From contig NC_088775.1 in assembly GCF_954871325.1 (NCBI RefSeq), forward strand, positions 34,015,561-34,079,560: 64,000 nucleotides of DNA. The letters run 5' to 3'. Of the stretch, positions 11,549 through 23,047 are shown in pieces. The notes below the pieces were generated by a model. It saw nothing but the letters and a program-made list of their open reading frames with translations, did not search any database and was not told the origin of the DNA. Source of the stretch: Gordionus sp. m RMFG-2023 (lineage: Eukaryota; Nematomorpha; Gordioida; Chordodea; Parachordodidae). A program made the position numbers and the translations under genes. Each line of letters begins with the position of its first letter. The stretch's first letter is position 1.

Positions 11549-12493
11549 TAATTTGTGTTAATTGTTTTCTAGGTCTATGCCGATATTTAGATCGGACAGA
11601 TCTTTTTTAAAAAAACGATCCGATCCATTTTTTTATTGTTTTTGGTTATTTTCAGAGTTGTTAAAGTATCTAGATATAAAAATATGGTTGTATCTGTATC
11701 TAGATAGATTTTTTATTAAAGTATCTGTATCTAGATATTATTTTAGAGGTATCTGCATCTGCTTTTAGATACTTTTTAATATACATTTTGATATACTTTT
11801 ATTTAACGCTTTTTTATATTATAAATAAATATAGTTGAATGTAAAATGTATTTTATCTCATATGAGCATATAACTTAATATTAATATATATATTAAAAAA
11901 TTCTATATATATATAAAATATTAATATATAAAAAAGTATATATAAATATTAATTAAATATTATGTCCGAACAAGCAAATTCTGATATTACAATCCATCTC
12001 AAGGAATTTGCCATTTTTAATTGCAATGGAATTGGTATTTTATTTTTTTCAGATTAACATTAAGGGCGAAAATGACGACATTCCATGGCCAATTTATAGA
12101 CCATATTTTAAAATAATATCTCAAAATAAAGAAAACAAATCTCTGTTAGTAAAATGTTTACCATGTCTACCAAAAAATATACAAATTTTAGTTAGCATTA
12201 CCTCAACAACATTGTAAAACATTTAAGAGTATAGATACTAAATAAATGATTACAATTTAAATTTTAAATTTTAAGAGAAAACATCAAACACTCTTAATCC
12301 AAATAAAAAAGGGGAAGGAGAATAATCTATTAAAGAAAATATTGGACTAGGCTCATCGTCCATTGATTTTTTTCCCAAGAGACCTCAGTCTTTGACCCAA
12401 GCCATTTTAGATGATTTAATAACCGATTTTATTATTGATAGATTCAGCCATTTTCAGTTGTTGAAAATCCATCATTTATAAAAATGATCAAAA

Positions 12494-12603
12494 CATTAGC
12501 TCCACAAAAAAATATAATTTGCAGACAGACAGTGGTTGCTAGAATTTCTCAAAGATGGGAGAATGAAAAGAAAGAAATCATTAAAAGTCTAATAGAACCA
12601 TCG
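12494..12603 (+). repeat. Left copy of a perfect 110-bp direct duplication flanking the LTR element
   Basis: This stretch of hAT-B coding sequence is base-for-base identical to 15,103-15,212. The left copy ends exactly where the 5' LTR begins, and the right copy starts exactly where the 3' LTR ends. It therefore has the position of a target-site duplication, but at about twenty times the normal length. Confidence 0.97.
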
Positions 12604-12892
12604 TGTTGAAAAAAAGAAGAAATAAATTTAATATAATACATCAAATGTCAGTTATTTTCTGACAGGTGAATTAAGTTTACCTTGGGGGAAGAAGAGGAGG
12701 TGATGAACACATGATGGGTTGATGGGAAAGGATTCTTTTGTTATCCATTTTGGGACATGAAGAATTAGATAATTAGATATTTATGATTTGTAATTTTTTT
12801 GATAATGTATAGATATTGTTGTTGATGTTTTTTAATAAAGAAATTTGAGTCGTATTCTTATTCTTATTATTATGAAAATATGGCTTGTAATA
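12604..12892 (+). repeat. 5' LTR of the small LTR element
   Basis: 289 bp, starting TGTTGAAAAAAAG and ending TTGTAATA, nearly identical to the 3' copy. It lacks the canonical CA end. The stretch TTTTTTAATAAAG near 12,828 could be its polyadenylation signal. Confidence 0.93.
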
Positions 12893-14805
12893 TTGGTACC
12901 GTCGACAGGATCGGATCTATCTAGGGATTAATGTGAAATCACAACGCAAGTACTAAAAAAAAACTATAGTGAGATTAAGGATTGGGTTTAAGGATTTCTA
13001 TACTTTTATATTTAACTTAAAAAGGTGTAAGATAGAAAGTATGTAATGAGTATTAGGCAGAAATATGGAAATAAGATCAGGAATTTAAGACAGTAATATT
13101 TGGTATATTATCTTATGTCTAGATGTATATGGTACATATAATTTTGATCATTATTTGGTATGCCTTAAAACTCATTGAATGGTGTTATAGGTATTCCGTC
13201 AAAGGAAGCTGAAAGACCTCATGAACAGCAGGACAGAAAGGATTGTTAAATATTTAAATATGTGAAATTTATGAAAATATATATGGATATAGACTTTTGT
13301 AATAAAGTGTGTATTATTTAATTATGCATTTTGGGTTTGTAAAGGGATGAATATGTATGGGATAATTTATTATTAATTAAGGTTAATATATTGCATAGGT
13401 AACATATGATATATTTAACTATGAATTATTATTTATAATGTTAATATATTGTATAGGTAACATGATATATTTAATTATGAATGAGAATTTGAAGGAATTG
13501 AAGTATGATGAAGTCAGAATAATATCTATAATGTTAGATGTGGATAGTTATTTTGATTTAGTGTCTGCATTTAGTGTATATATAAATTGGATAGGAATTT
13601 GTATGATACATTAGATGGTGTATAATATTTTTTTTTCCAAATTATGAAATCTTTATATTTAATATATATATTTTTTTTTTAAATTATAAATTTTTATAAG
13701 AAGTTTTATTTGCAATTATATTATTTGTGTGGTATGCAATGATGTGAAGGGAAAATATTTTTACAGATAAGGTCAGCCCGTGTTGAGGGGTATGCCTTGA
13801 GGTGAAAATATTGCTTAGTTTGCATACTGGGGAAAGTTTTTTTTGTAAATTTATGCTGCATAATACATTTTTTAAAATCTTTTTAATAATTTTATAACAC
13901 ATCACATTTTACTATTTAATTATGAACATATTTTTAAAAAAAAGACTCAAATTATTTTATATTGTGAAGGTATATTAAAAATTCTTTACATATATACCAT
14001 ATAGCCCATTATATTATCAATTTTTGTTACTTTGCATTCTACATTTTTGTTAATTTGTGCTAATTGTGATGACAGAGTTAGGTAGAAATGGTATATTTTT
14101 CTTAGGATACTGAGTAATTCCTAGATGGAAAATATTGTATTTTCTACATATTATATATTTGTTCCTTCATATATAATATTAAATGTATTTATATACGTAT
14201 GTATTGTAATTTTATTTATAATCTTTGTTCGGCCAAGTTTCGCAATTATTTTTAATACTTAAAGATGGATTTTTATATTCATTTTAGGAAATATTTATAA
14301 AGATGTAGCTTTGTTTTTTTTCACATGATAGAATGAAAATTACATGTGTTGAAATTGCGTTTCACACATAGACAATGTTTTCACATTACATTATTATATG
14401 TAAAATCATTATTTCCTAATTACCATGAATCATACCCTAATAATGTATATTATAGCTAGTTGTTCCCAAATGTCTTAAAATGAATAAATTATTATGTTTT
14501 GCGGATATTACATTGTCCATATTAATGTTCCGTAGATTATAAATGCAGATACCCCCATGTACATGTCATTATTGATAATGTCTGTTTTGGCGATTTTATA
14601 TTGAAATGTACTGGAATTATTATATTATAAATCATTATAAGGGAAGTTGATTCGATAAATTCCCTGAACATCTTCAAGGCGTCCCAATACAATTATAATG
14701 GGCGAGTCGATACAATTCAAAGAGGTGATTCGATACAATTCAAAGGGGCGATTCGATACAACACCACCACAAAGAGAGGGACGCTGGGCTTGTGAAGGGT
14801 GGGCG
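12893..14805 (+). other. Internal region of the small LTR element, non-coding
   Basis: It begins with the primer-site-like TGGTACCGTCGACAGGAT and ends with a purine-rich tract before the 3' LTR. Only short frames occur and none shows retroviral motifs. A near-repeat of 'GTAACATATGATATATTTAA' type occurs twice at about 13,400 and 13,460. Confidence 0.75.
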
Positions 14806-14814
14806 TGTTGTAGC

Positions 14815-15102
14815 TGTTGAAAAAAAGAAGAAATAAATTTAATATAATACATCAAATGTCAGTTATTTTCTGACAGGTGAATTAAGTTTTCCTTGGGGGA
14901 AGAAGAGGAGGTGATGAACACATGATGGGTGAAGGGAAAGGATTCTTTTGTTATCCATTTTGGGACATGAAGAATTAGATAATTAGATATTTATGATTTG
15001 TAATTTTTTTGATAATGTATAGATATTGTTGTTGGTGTTTTTTAATAAAGAAATTTGAGCCGTATTCTTATTCTTATTATTATGAAAATATGGCTTGTAA
15101 TA
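14815..15102 (+). repeat. 3' LTR of the small LTR element
   Basis: 288-297 bp depending on whether it starts at 14,806 (TGTTGTAGC) or 14,815 (TGTTGAAAA). It matches the 5' LTR with about five differences. Confidence 0.93.
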
Positions 15103-15212
15103 CATTAGCTCCACAAAAAAATATAATTTGCAGACAGACAGTGGTTGCTAGAATTTCTCAAAGATGGGAGAATGAAAAGAAAGAAATCATTAAAAGTCTA
15201 ATAGAACCATCG
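15103..15212 (+). repeat. Right copy of the 110-bp direct duplication
   Basis: Identical to 12,494-12,603. After it the hAT-B frame continues without loss (SLIEPS then LICTTADCWSA), so this copy is the one joined to the downstream exon. Confidence 0.97.
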
Positions 15213-16235
15213 TTAATATGCACAACAGCAGATTGTTGGAGTGCCTATCGCCGGTATAGCGAACATTTAAATTTGTATAATAATTTAATTACAAACAAAT
15301 TATTTGAGCAGTTTTAAGAAATGTTAATTTTTAGTTCATACATAGGAGTCACTGCACACTATAGATCCAACAAGTTTGGAAAGAAAAAATGTAGTGTTGG
15401 CTTGTAAAAGAATGACCATACATATGATAAAATAGCAAAAAATTTACAAGATATAGCAAAGGATTATTGCATACAAAATAAAATCTCAAAGACCATTACT
15501 GATAATACCAAAAACTTTATTAAGTCTTTTAGGTTTATTTTTATTATAAATATAAACATAATATTACTTATTAATGATAGAGTTTTCAAGCCAATTGAAA
15601 ATATTAGCGAATCCATTGATGATCTGGAAGATGAAGAAACAGTTGCACCAATATCAATATCAGGTCTTTATACTACTGCTCAGGATTTTGAAATATCAGA
15701 ATCATATATTTTACCTAATCATCAATGTTGTGCCAGTCACACATTGAATCTTGTTGCCATTGTAGATGCAAATAAAGCCTTGCAGTGTAAACAATATCAG
15801 AGGGTAAAACTATAATTTTAATTATAATATTTTATATTTTATTCCTTAGATATATAGCACAACATTGTCTAAATGCCAAAATATATGGAATAGACAAAAT
15901 AAATCTCAAAATTCAGCTGAGATTATAAAAAACAATATTGGCCGATATTTTATATGTCCCAATATAACTAGATGGAACTCCACTTATAAGGCTTTACAAT
16001 TAATGTCAGAAATTATTAAGACTAAATTTAAAAAATTGGAGAAGATTTGCGATGGAATAAAATTACCTAGATTTTTATCTAATGAATGTGATTTTATTCA
16101 TGAATATTGTTTAGTAAGTTATAAATAAAATTTGTATATACAGAATTATTTTAAATTAGCTAATGAAGCCGGTAGCAAGTTCACTTGATATCCTGCAGGG
16201 AGATAAATATATGTTCACAGCTTATTACTGTGCAA

Positions 16236-18634
16236 CAGTGGCCCCTACACTTTTTGAGGGAATGAAGCAGAATACCCCCATGAAAAGTAACCCCTTGAAA
16301 AGTATCCCCCCCCCTTCGAAAAAATGATAATTATGACACCCATAAATTTCAAAAATAATTTTTATTGCATCAATTTTTAATATATAATATTAATAAAATG
16401 CAAAAAATATAACTTTATAAATATTATTTTTAAATTAATAATTTAGATAAATTAGAGGAAGAGAAAGCGAAAGAATTTATAATTTCATCAGTATTTAATT
16501 GTTTAAATAAAAAATTTTACATTGATAATATGGTTAAATTATTGAGAAAAGAATCTTTCATGGTACTGCGCAGTCTTGTTTTAATTAATTTAATTTTACT
16601 CATGACTCTTTCGGCAGTACATGAGGTTGTGGGAATGGTTAATAAATATTTATATAAAATTCTTAAATTAGAGAAAGCAGAAAAATTTAAAAGTAAACGA
16701 TAAGGTAAAATAAATGAATAGTTTTTCCAATCTGAATCGTAAGTCCCTGAATTATCATCATCATCATCATCAGAAGAAGCTAAATAATGTATTGGTAAAA
16801 ATATTTTAATTAAATAAATTTACAATTCTCAGAATCTGACAAATCTTTAGATTCTAGGTCATGAGTAATAATTACATTCCCCATTTTGGCCATCTTATAA
16901 ATATTTCTAAACTTCAACATTTCTTCGAAAATTTGACTTGAATTTAAATTGTAAAATTCATAGATATCCTCGTAATCTTCTTTAATAATTGATTTTTCTG
17001 CCATTCCCTTTGGCGTAAAAAATGATGTTTGATGTAAAAATTTCATTGAATCATCATTAAATCTTTCGTTAAACTGCATAATAATTAAATCGAGTGCAGC
17101 ATAAAACACACCTCTTTTAAAGCTAAAAAAATTTCTATATTTAATGATGAAAGTATATATATATACCTCTCCTTTTTGGATTGTAATGTTTGAAGTCTAG
17201 AACTTTCAAAATCAAAAGGTAGATTTCTCTCCTTCATAAAATCTTGCGCCTTTGAAAAAACATCCAAAAATTCAGTGTTATTATCTATTAGATTAAAAAA
17301 TAATTGACAATAATTTATATTATACTTCTCAAATTAATCAAGCAATCTTTTGCCAATTGAATTTGTTTTATTGCATACCCTATATCCTTCGAAATGGTTT
17401 GCAATTTTGTACAAGCCAAACTTGTTATCAACAATATTTTATCCAAAACACTAAGTGATAAGATAAAATCAAATTTTTCTATTCTAAAGACTATAGCACT
17501 AGCCATAGTGGAAGTGGCAGGATCTTCAGAATCCTTTAAATTTGTTAAAGCTGCCCTCAAGGCATCATAAGTTGAAAAAAATTTACAATAGCTTTATATG
17601 ACGATAGCCAGCTTCTAAATAAAAAAAACATTTAAAATTAAATAAGAAACTATTACCGAGTGGTATTCTTGACGCGTAGAAATCGTTGCGATTTTTTCAG
17701 ATCATTACACTGATATTTTTTGAGAACCATCTTTTTACACCATTAAAATAGACATAAATCTCATCCAGTATTCCTAGAACATTTCGAAGTTCTTTAATTG
17801 ATTGGCATAATTGAACAACGATTAAATATAATCGATGACAATAACACCAAATAAAAGCTGCCTTTGGCGCCTCTGCTCCAATCAAAGTTTGCACACCATT
17901 GATTCTTCCACTCATGTTTGAGGGGCCATCATAACTTTGCCCAACTAGATATTCAAGGGGTAAATTCATCGAGCCAAGTTTGGATATTATATTATGCTTT
18001 ATATCGAGACCTGTGGTATTTCCCGTACAATATATGTCAATCAGTCTTTCAACAGGCTTCGGCGTCTCATTATTTTCAACATATCTTACTATCAAAGCTA
18101 TTGCTTCTGATTTCGAAACATCGTATGTGCCATCAACTATGATTGAAAAGCACCTGTTAAATGTAATCTCATTTTGAATTTTTTTTATAACCATATTTTT
18201 CATGGTTTCAATGAAAATGTTTATGTAATGATAATAGGTTTGAATATAATTTCGTTTTTAATCCCTTATTGTTTTTATCCTTTTTTCTTTCTTCATTTTG
18301 CTGTATATACATTTTTAGTATAGGTTCAGAATCTGCAATAAGCTTAATAAGGGCCATCATATTGCCTTCTTGTTGCTGTTCCCCCAGAAGGCTTGGTTAC
18401 GAGATATTATATAAAATTTACTAAACATCGACCAAAATTTTCGTCAATATATTAAATTAAATATTAAGTGGTGGGGGGGGGGGTCTTATTATTACATTTA
18501 TACATCAGAAATCACATGATCATGATGGATATAAAAAAAAATTTTTTTTTTTTAAATTTAAAAAAAAAGTACCCCCACTCAAATTTACTGAAGCAGTTGC
18601 TTCGGACCCCCCCTTCCCGTTGTAGGGGCCCCTG
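16236..18634 (-). mobile_element. hAT element, family C, nested in hAT-B (transposase on minus strand)
   Basis: The ends are inverted repeats CAG(T/G)GGCCCCTACA. The flanks carry an exact 8-bp target duplication CTGTGCAA (16,228-16,235 and 18,635-18,642). It interrupts the hAT-B frame inside ...YYCA|TISQL..., which reads straight through if the element and one duplicate are ignored. G/C homopolymers lie inside both ends. It encodes one minus-strand transposase (separate entry). Confidence 0.96.
16517..18400 (-). pseudogene. hAT family C transposase (DUF4371-type), nearly complete, with introns
   Basis: Reading on the minus strand: MMALIKLIADSEPILKMYI, then a region with IIVDGTYDVSKSEAIALIVR, GQSYDGPSNMSGRINGVQTL and CYCHRLYLIVVQLC (18,203-17,697), the usual DUF4371/hAT catalytic part with its C..H..L motif. 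Then follow helical spacers (17,560-17,315), SKAQDFMKERNLPFDFES, GVFYAALDLIIMQFNERF, and last the dimerisation motif LTIPTTSCTAERVMSKIKLI...LRS (about 16,650-16,517) ending at a natural stop. At least one intron is exact (17,123-17,166, GT..AG on the minus strand) and joins in frame. One frame change is evident near 18,210. It is the best preserved DNA transposase in the window; activity is doubtful. Confidence 0.85.
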
Positions 18635-19590
18635 CTGTGCAACTATTTCCCAGCTCATTATTAAATTGAAAAATTTTAAACAAATGAACCTGAAATTTAG
18701 TTTACCACTCTTAAATGCCTTACTTAAAGGGATTGAAGATAGGTAAATTAATAATAAATTAATCAATATTTAATAATTCTAAGTTTATTGGGACAATTTG
18801 TGAAGATGAAAATATTTTAGCAACTATGCTTCATCCTTTTTTTAAACTAGATTGGACATGGTTGCAAATGGATGAAAATTTTAATAAAAAAAAACAATTA
18901 ATACAAAGATTAGTTGAGGAATTATCAAAGTCTTCAAATGAATGAATGCAAATTAACCTGCGAAAAAAAACCAATAATTTAATATCCGATTTTTTTCAGT
19001 ATCCCACAGCAGGAGATATGATTGTTAATGATTTAAATTCTGATAATCAACAAATTTTAAATAGTTTTTTCAAAAATGAATGCCGAGATTATTTTTAAAC
19101 AATATCCTGATATAAAAATGTTATTCATTAAATATAACACCACAATCCCTTCCAGTGCCCCTGTTGAAAGACTTTTTAGTATAGCTAAAAATGTCTTTAC
19201 AGATAAACGAGGATGTCTTAATGACCAAAATTTTGAAAATATTTTATTATTGAAATCTAATAATTATTTATAATCATTTAATCATATATTATATTTTATT
19301 AATGATATATAATAATTATTTATATTAATCATATATTTTTCTAAAAATCATTATTTTAGTTATATTTTGATAAATGTGATATTGAGTCAAAAAATTTTTT
19401 AGATCATTTCATAAATTTTTACAATAGAATCCTAATTTAGGTTTATTCAAACCTTATCTAAGAGTACAATTTAAAATGTATCTGCACCTAGATACATTTT
19501 AAATTATATCTGTATCTAGATAAATTTTTAGACTATGTATCTGTATCTAGATTCGTTTAAAAAGTATCTTTTAACAACTCTGGTTATTTT

Positions 19591-19965
19591 ATAATTGATA
19601 TCTATAATATATATAAAAGCCGTGTCACAATTTATAATATGTATTTAAAAAATCGTGAATTTTGAAGAGCGCCTGTGGCCTAACGGCAAGAGCGTCGCTT
19701 ACAAATCTGATGGTTTTGGGTTTGAATCCCAGCAAAGATCATTTTAATTCAACTTGGTATTTTTTTTTCTTAATCCAACTTGGTGGTTCCGTCCTTTGAG
19801 ATAAGCATTAACTAAATTCCCATTAGGCCTGAAAATGATGTCATTTGCAGACCTCTGTTGTAAATGCATGGGAAAATAAAATTGGCAGACGCATATCATT
19901 TATAAATGGAATCGTTGGCAGAGGTAAAATCCATTATAATCTGCTGTTTCCGATGTCATCCTGAA
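19591..19965 (+). repeat. tRNA-like SINE head and body (19,670-19,820)
   Basis: Polymerase III boxes can be read: an A box TGGCCTAACGG (19,676-19,686) and a B box GGTTTGAATCC (19,719-19,729), 32 bp apart, inside the tRNA range. The acceptor stem does not pair and no sensible anticodon loop forms, so it is not a working tRNA. An unrelated body follows, containing TGGTGGTTCCGTCCTTTGAG (about 19,780). This fits a tRNA-derived SINE. The rest of the interval holds repeats of a GCAGACCTCTG-type word, likely from neighbouring MITEs. Confidence 0.5.
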
Positions 19966-20290
19966 TAGAGGTCTGCAATAGGGAAGTTTTGGTACACCTG
20001 CCTGCTCATTTATTTAAAAATTTTGTTTAACTTGCCTGTCCAATGTTTAAAAATTATTATATTGGTTGATTTAGCTCTTTATGTATTATTTTAATGTTTT
20101 TTACTTAACTTATAATTTTGAAATAAAAAAAATAATATCTAATAATAAATAGAAGTCAGTTGCTCATTTTGACTGAAATATATTTCAAATTCACCTACCC
20201 ATTGTTTTAAAAATATTTTTTAACCCTCCCACTCACCAACCCGATATCTTTCAGTCTATCCATCGAATAGGTGGGTTTAAGGATTTGGAC
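19966..20290. mobile_element. MITE-like piece with AGAGGTCTGCAATAGGG end
   Basis: The left end AGAGGTCTGCAATAGGGA resembles that of the element at 1,206-1,746 (CAGTGGTCTGCAATGGG). Internally CCTGTCCAATG... and CCTACCCATTG... blocks repeat in A+T-rich DNA. The right boundary and target duplication are unclear. It truncates the LINE remnant that follows. Confidence 0.4.
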
Positions 20291-20421
20291 TTATTAAGAA
20301 TGAGTCAAATTGGCTTAGAGAAATTAATAACCAATTATTTTAGGAAGAACATCACAGATTGTTCCATCATCAAGATACCAAAAATTATATCCAAATCTTA
20401 ATTTAAGATAATGGATGAGAT

Positions 20422-22744
20422 CAGGCGCGTACGCTGGAATTTGGTGTGGGGGGGGGGGGAGGGGTAATTAAATTTTTTAAAAATAATATTATTGTTATTT
20501 AAAAATATATAGCCTAAATTTATTAGGATTAATAACTATTTCTAATACACAATTTTAAATTAATATAAATTATAAAAAATTAAATATATAAATCGGCATA
20601 AAAAAACTCTAAAATAAATGTGAATTAAAAATATTAAACGGATATAACCGGCGGATGAAAAACTATAATATAAATGTGAATTATAAAATATTAAGTGGAT
20701 ATAACCATTATATAAATCATTAAAAATAAATGACCCAAAAATAGAAATTTAAATTTTTTGAGCCTATAAAATTTTTATATAAAGTAAAAAAATTTAAATA
20801 TTGGAAATATAAATTATTACACAAGTTTCTTAGGAATAATTGTATTTTGTATGTAATAACTTTAAAAGTATTCATGAAAAAATGTATAACTTAAAAAAAT
20901 AAATCACACAAAAAATATTATTAAAAGGCATATTATAAATTTCTAATGTAAAATCCAATCTTCGTTGGGATTGGGTTAATTTTTCAATTATCTCATTCGT
21001 GCTTGGCGTCAAATGCCTATGAATATTAAAAAGGGATAAACCATTCAATATACTGTCATATGTTGTATCATTAGTTGCAGTACTAATGTGAAGAGTTGAT
21101 ATATATAATAATTTTAATACATTGGGAAAATAATCTTAAAGATGTTTGAAATGATGCAAAGCATCCATAACATTTTATGGGACTATATCAACCTTAATTA
21201 AGCTTTTATACCATAGTTGGCATTCAGCTAATAAGCATAAAATACTTAAACATCTTCATGAAAAAAATCTGCTAAATATTTTATTTTTTTTCTATTACCA
21301 TCTGAAAAAGGTTGGGAAGGCTTTTATGGAAGTAATATTTGCAGATTGCTAAGTGCTGCCTGATGAATTGAAAACCGTTCATTTATATGGGTTATAAATG
21401 TATCTAAGAGAGGGACAAAGACATTTATTTTTTAATACTCTTCTACTGACCCTATATTAATGTTAGGACGATGAGCTTGCCTTGCTGCAAGTCTAGGGAG
21501 ACAAATGTTAAACTCGTATAACATTATTTTTGACTCAGAAATAACATATAAAAAATGAAATTCTTCAACATCACTAACCCTAATTTCCTAGAGTTCTAAT
21601 AAAATGCTCTCCGCTATTCTAATGGTCTTAATCAAGTCAATGTTATGTTTTTGAATATACATAAAATAGTAATATACATTCTAATGAGAAAAAAAAGTAT
21701 AAGTATTGAATCCAATGATTTGCTAGCTTCTGAGGAAATATCTCCTTCAGGCAATTGTGATATTTCAGTAAGAGCATTAATAATAAACTCTTCTAACTCT
21801 ATAAAAGCTGTTACTGCTTGATGGCGAAGACTCCATCTCGTTGGATAAGCTTTTTGCAATTTCATTCTCCTTGTTGGACAAGGAGTTTCAGAAATAATTC
21901 TGTTTATAGCATCCCCTAATACTTTAAATTTTACAAGACCATAAAATTATTTTTATTAACATTATTATTGAAATTCAAGCTTCCTGAATCCAAATAGCCA
22001 CGTAATTCTAGGCCCTGCAATCCATAATATAGAATAGCCTCAATAGTTAGTTTGATCTTAAATCTATTTTCTTTTGCTATTTTTGTCAATATGTGATAAA
22101 ATGGAAATCATATCCACACTTTGAATTAATTTGAAGAAATAATCAATTCACAGCGTTTGTGATAATTTGTTTTAAACATGATTGTCAAAGATTTCTCCAG
22201 CATTTTTGTACTTGTTGAATGAAGTCTTAACAAGATTGTTAAACTTAACTAACAGGACACATATCTTGCAATAAGCTCCATTGTCCATAACCACCTAGTA
22301 AAATAACTATTTTAAAATTTTAACTTTCGATTAGCACATAAAGTTTGTGGACATTGAAATGTGAGGGGTGGAATATAAATCTATTATTAAATAAATATTT
22401 ATCATTGGTATCTTTAATACCTTTTTAACAAGTATATGTTTTACTTCTAGTAATTATAAAATGTTATAAAATTGTTTGTACGTTTTTGTTTTTTTGTAAG
22501 ATGACTAGAATTTTCATCCTCATCAATATGTTTAAAAAAATTTCTTATATCCACAATTGTTATTTGACTAGAAATTTGAAAATAATAGATAAATATTACG
22601 TCAAGGAAAACTTGAAATCGAAATTAATTGATAAAATAACAGGAAATGAATGTGATAAATAAATGTAATTAAATATTGCATTTATTGGATTGGGTGGGGA
22701 GGGGGGGATTTGTCCCCCTGCCTCCCCTGCCGCGTACGCGCCTG
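20422..22744 (-). mobile_element. hAT family A copy 2, inserted in LINE copy D
   Basis: The ends are CAGGCGCGTACGC on both sides (inverted), with G-runs just inside, and an exact 8-bp target duplication GATGAGAT (20,414-20,421 and 22,745-22,752). Length is 2,323 bp. This copy lacks the GC-rich element that the other two full-length copies carry, so it belongs to an older or separate branch. The transposase lies on the minus strand. Confidence 0.96.
20950..22560 (-). pseudogene. hAT family A transposase, decayed
   Basis: Minus-strand pieces, N to C: LQKAYPTRWSLRHQAVTAFI with ELEEFIINALTEI (about 21,865-21,740), the TRWS..H.A block of hAT transposases; INLIKT-like and AESILLEL patches (about 21,650-21,600); FNICLPRLAARQAHRPN then NINIGSVEEY (21,515-21,440); and VPLLDTFITHINER (about 21,420-21,380). 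Several stops and frame changes interrupt it. Closest family by memory: the P52rIPK-like hAT transposases of animals. The C-terminal dimerisation motif was not located with certainty. Confidence 0.75.
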
Positions 22745-23047
22745 GATGAGATAATGAATACAAAATAAATGAGGACGTGTGCTCCCTGCTGGATCCTTTC
22801 GTCAGAATTTATGTCATGTGGACTGAATAAAGGAGTTTTAATGTTAGTATGTCTCTAGAAATCTTGTATCAATAAGAAATTTGGGATAAAAACAATTTAT
22901 GAAATGTTCAAGAAATTTGTTATTGAAGGCATTATTAAAGTCTACTTTGATAATAGCCATGTTAGGAGGAGGATTTTGGATATAATACAAATGGCATGTG
23001 AAGCTATTTTGCCTCTCCCTTAACACCAACTCCTAATTAATACGTAT

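Larger units (their letters stand above)
12604..15102 (+). mobile_element. Small non-coding LTR retrotransposon (2.5 kb) inside hAT-B
   Basis: Two direct repeats of about 289 bp (12,604-12,892 and 14,815-15,102, perhaps from 14,806) start TGTTGA and end GTAATA. They differ at about five positions, so the insertion is young. A primer-binding-site-like TGGTACCGTCGACAGGAT starts at 12,894, two bases after the 5' LTR. A purine-rich tract (GAAGGGTGGGCG) precedes the 3' LTR. The LTRs carry an AATAAAG signal. The 1.9-kb middle has no recognisable gag or pol, so this looks like a non-autonomous element that relies on proteins from another element. The strand follows the primer site and purine tract. 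Confidence 0.9.
12053..19273 (+). pseudogene. hAT family B transposase, multi-exon, decayed
   Basis: DNA transposase acting in the nucleus. In order: a BED-like zinc-finger region (KCLPCLPKN, about 12,150-12,215); the PFSVVENPSFIK and RQTVVARI region (12,455-12,603, continued at 15,103); ICTTADCWSA(Y)RR|SYIGVTAH with an intron at 15,254-15,334; DKIAKNLQDIAKDY; an intron at 15,533-15,580; ASHTLNLVA; an intron at 15,804-15,849; ITRWNSTYKALQLM; an intron at 16,114-16,159; LMKPVASSLDILQGD; then, after the nested hAT-C, ISQLIIKLKNF, GIEDR and TICEDENILATMLHPFFKLDW; and last the dimerisation region with SSAPVERLFSIAKNVF (19,140-19,210). The first four introns splice in frame; a probable fifth (18,743-18,783) leaves the frame off by one base. 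Reading-frame changes are visible near 12,215, 12,450, 15,355 (two bases missing in HW-IDPTSLER) and about 19,070, plus an in-frame stop near 18,945, so it cannot be made whole. The true start is uncertain. Confidence 0.88.
11653..19582 (+). mobile_element. hAT element, family B, 7.9 kb including two nested insertions
   Basis: The ends are inverted repeats CAGAGTTGTTAAA(A)G followed on both sides by several TATCTAGATACAGATAC-type subterminal words. The flanks carry an exact 8-bp target duplication GTTATTTT (11,645-11,652 and 19,583-19,590). Without the LTR element, its 110-bp duplication and the inner hAT, the original element would be about 2.9 kb, a usual size for a hAT. It encodes one plus-strand transposase with BED finger, catalytic region and C-terminal dimerisation region (separate entry). 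Confidence 0.95.

Noticed and set aside
12604-15102. Autonomous retrovirus-like element
   Set aside because: The interior shows no gag or pol motifs on either strand.
17918-18177. Plus-strand frames of 65-74 codons
   Set aside because: Antisense shadows of the hAT-C transposase.
19668-19742. Functional tRNA gene
   Set aside because: Boxes are present, but the acceptor stem does not pair and no proper anticodon arm forms; a SINE head is more likely.
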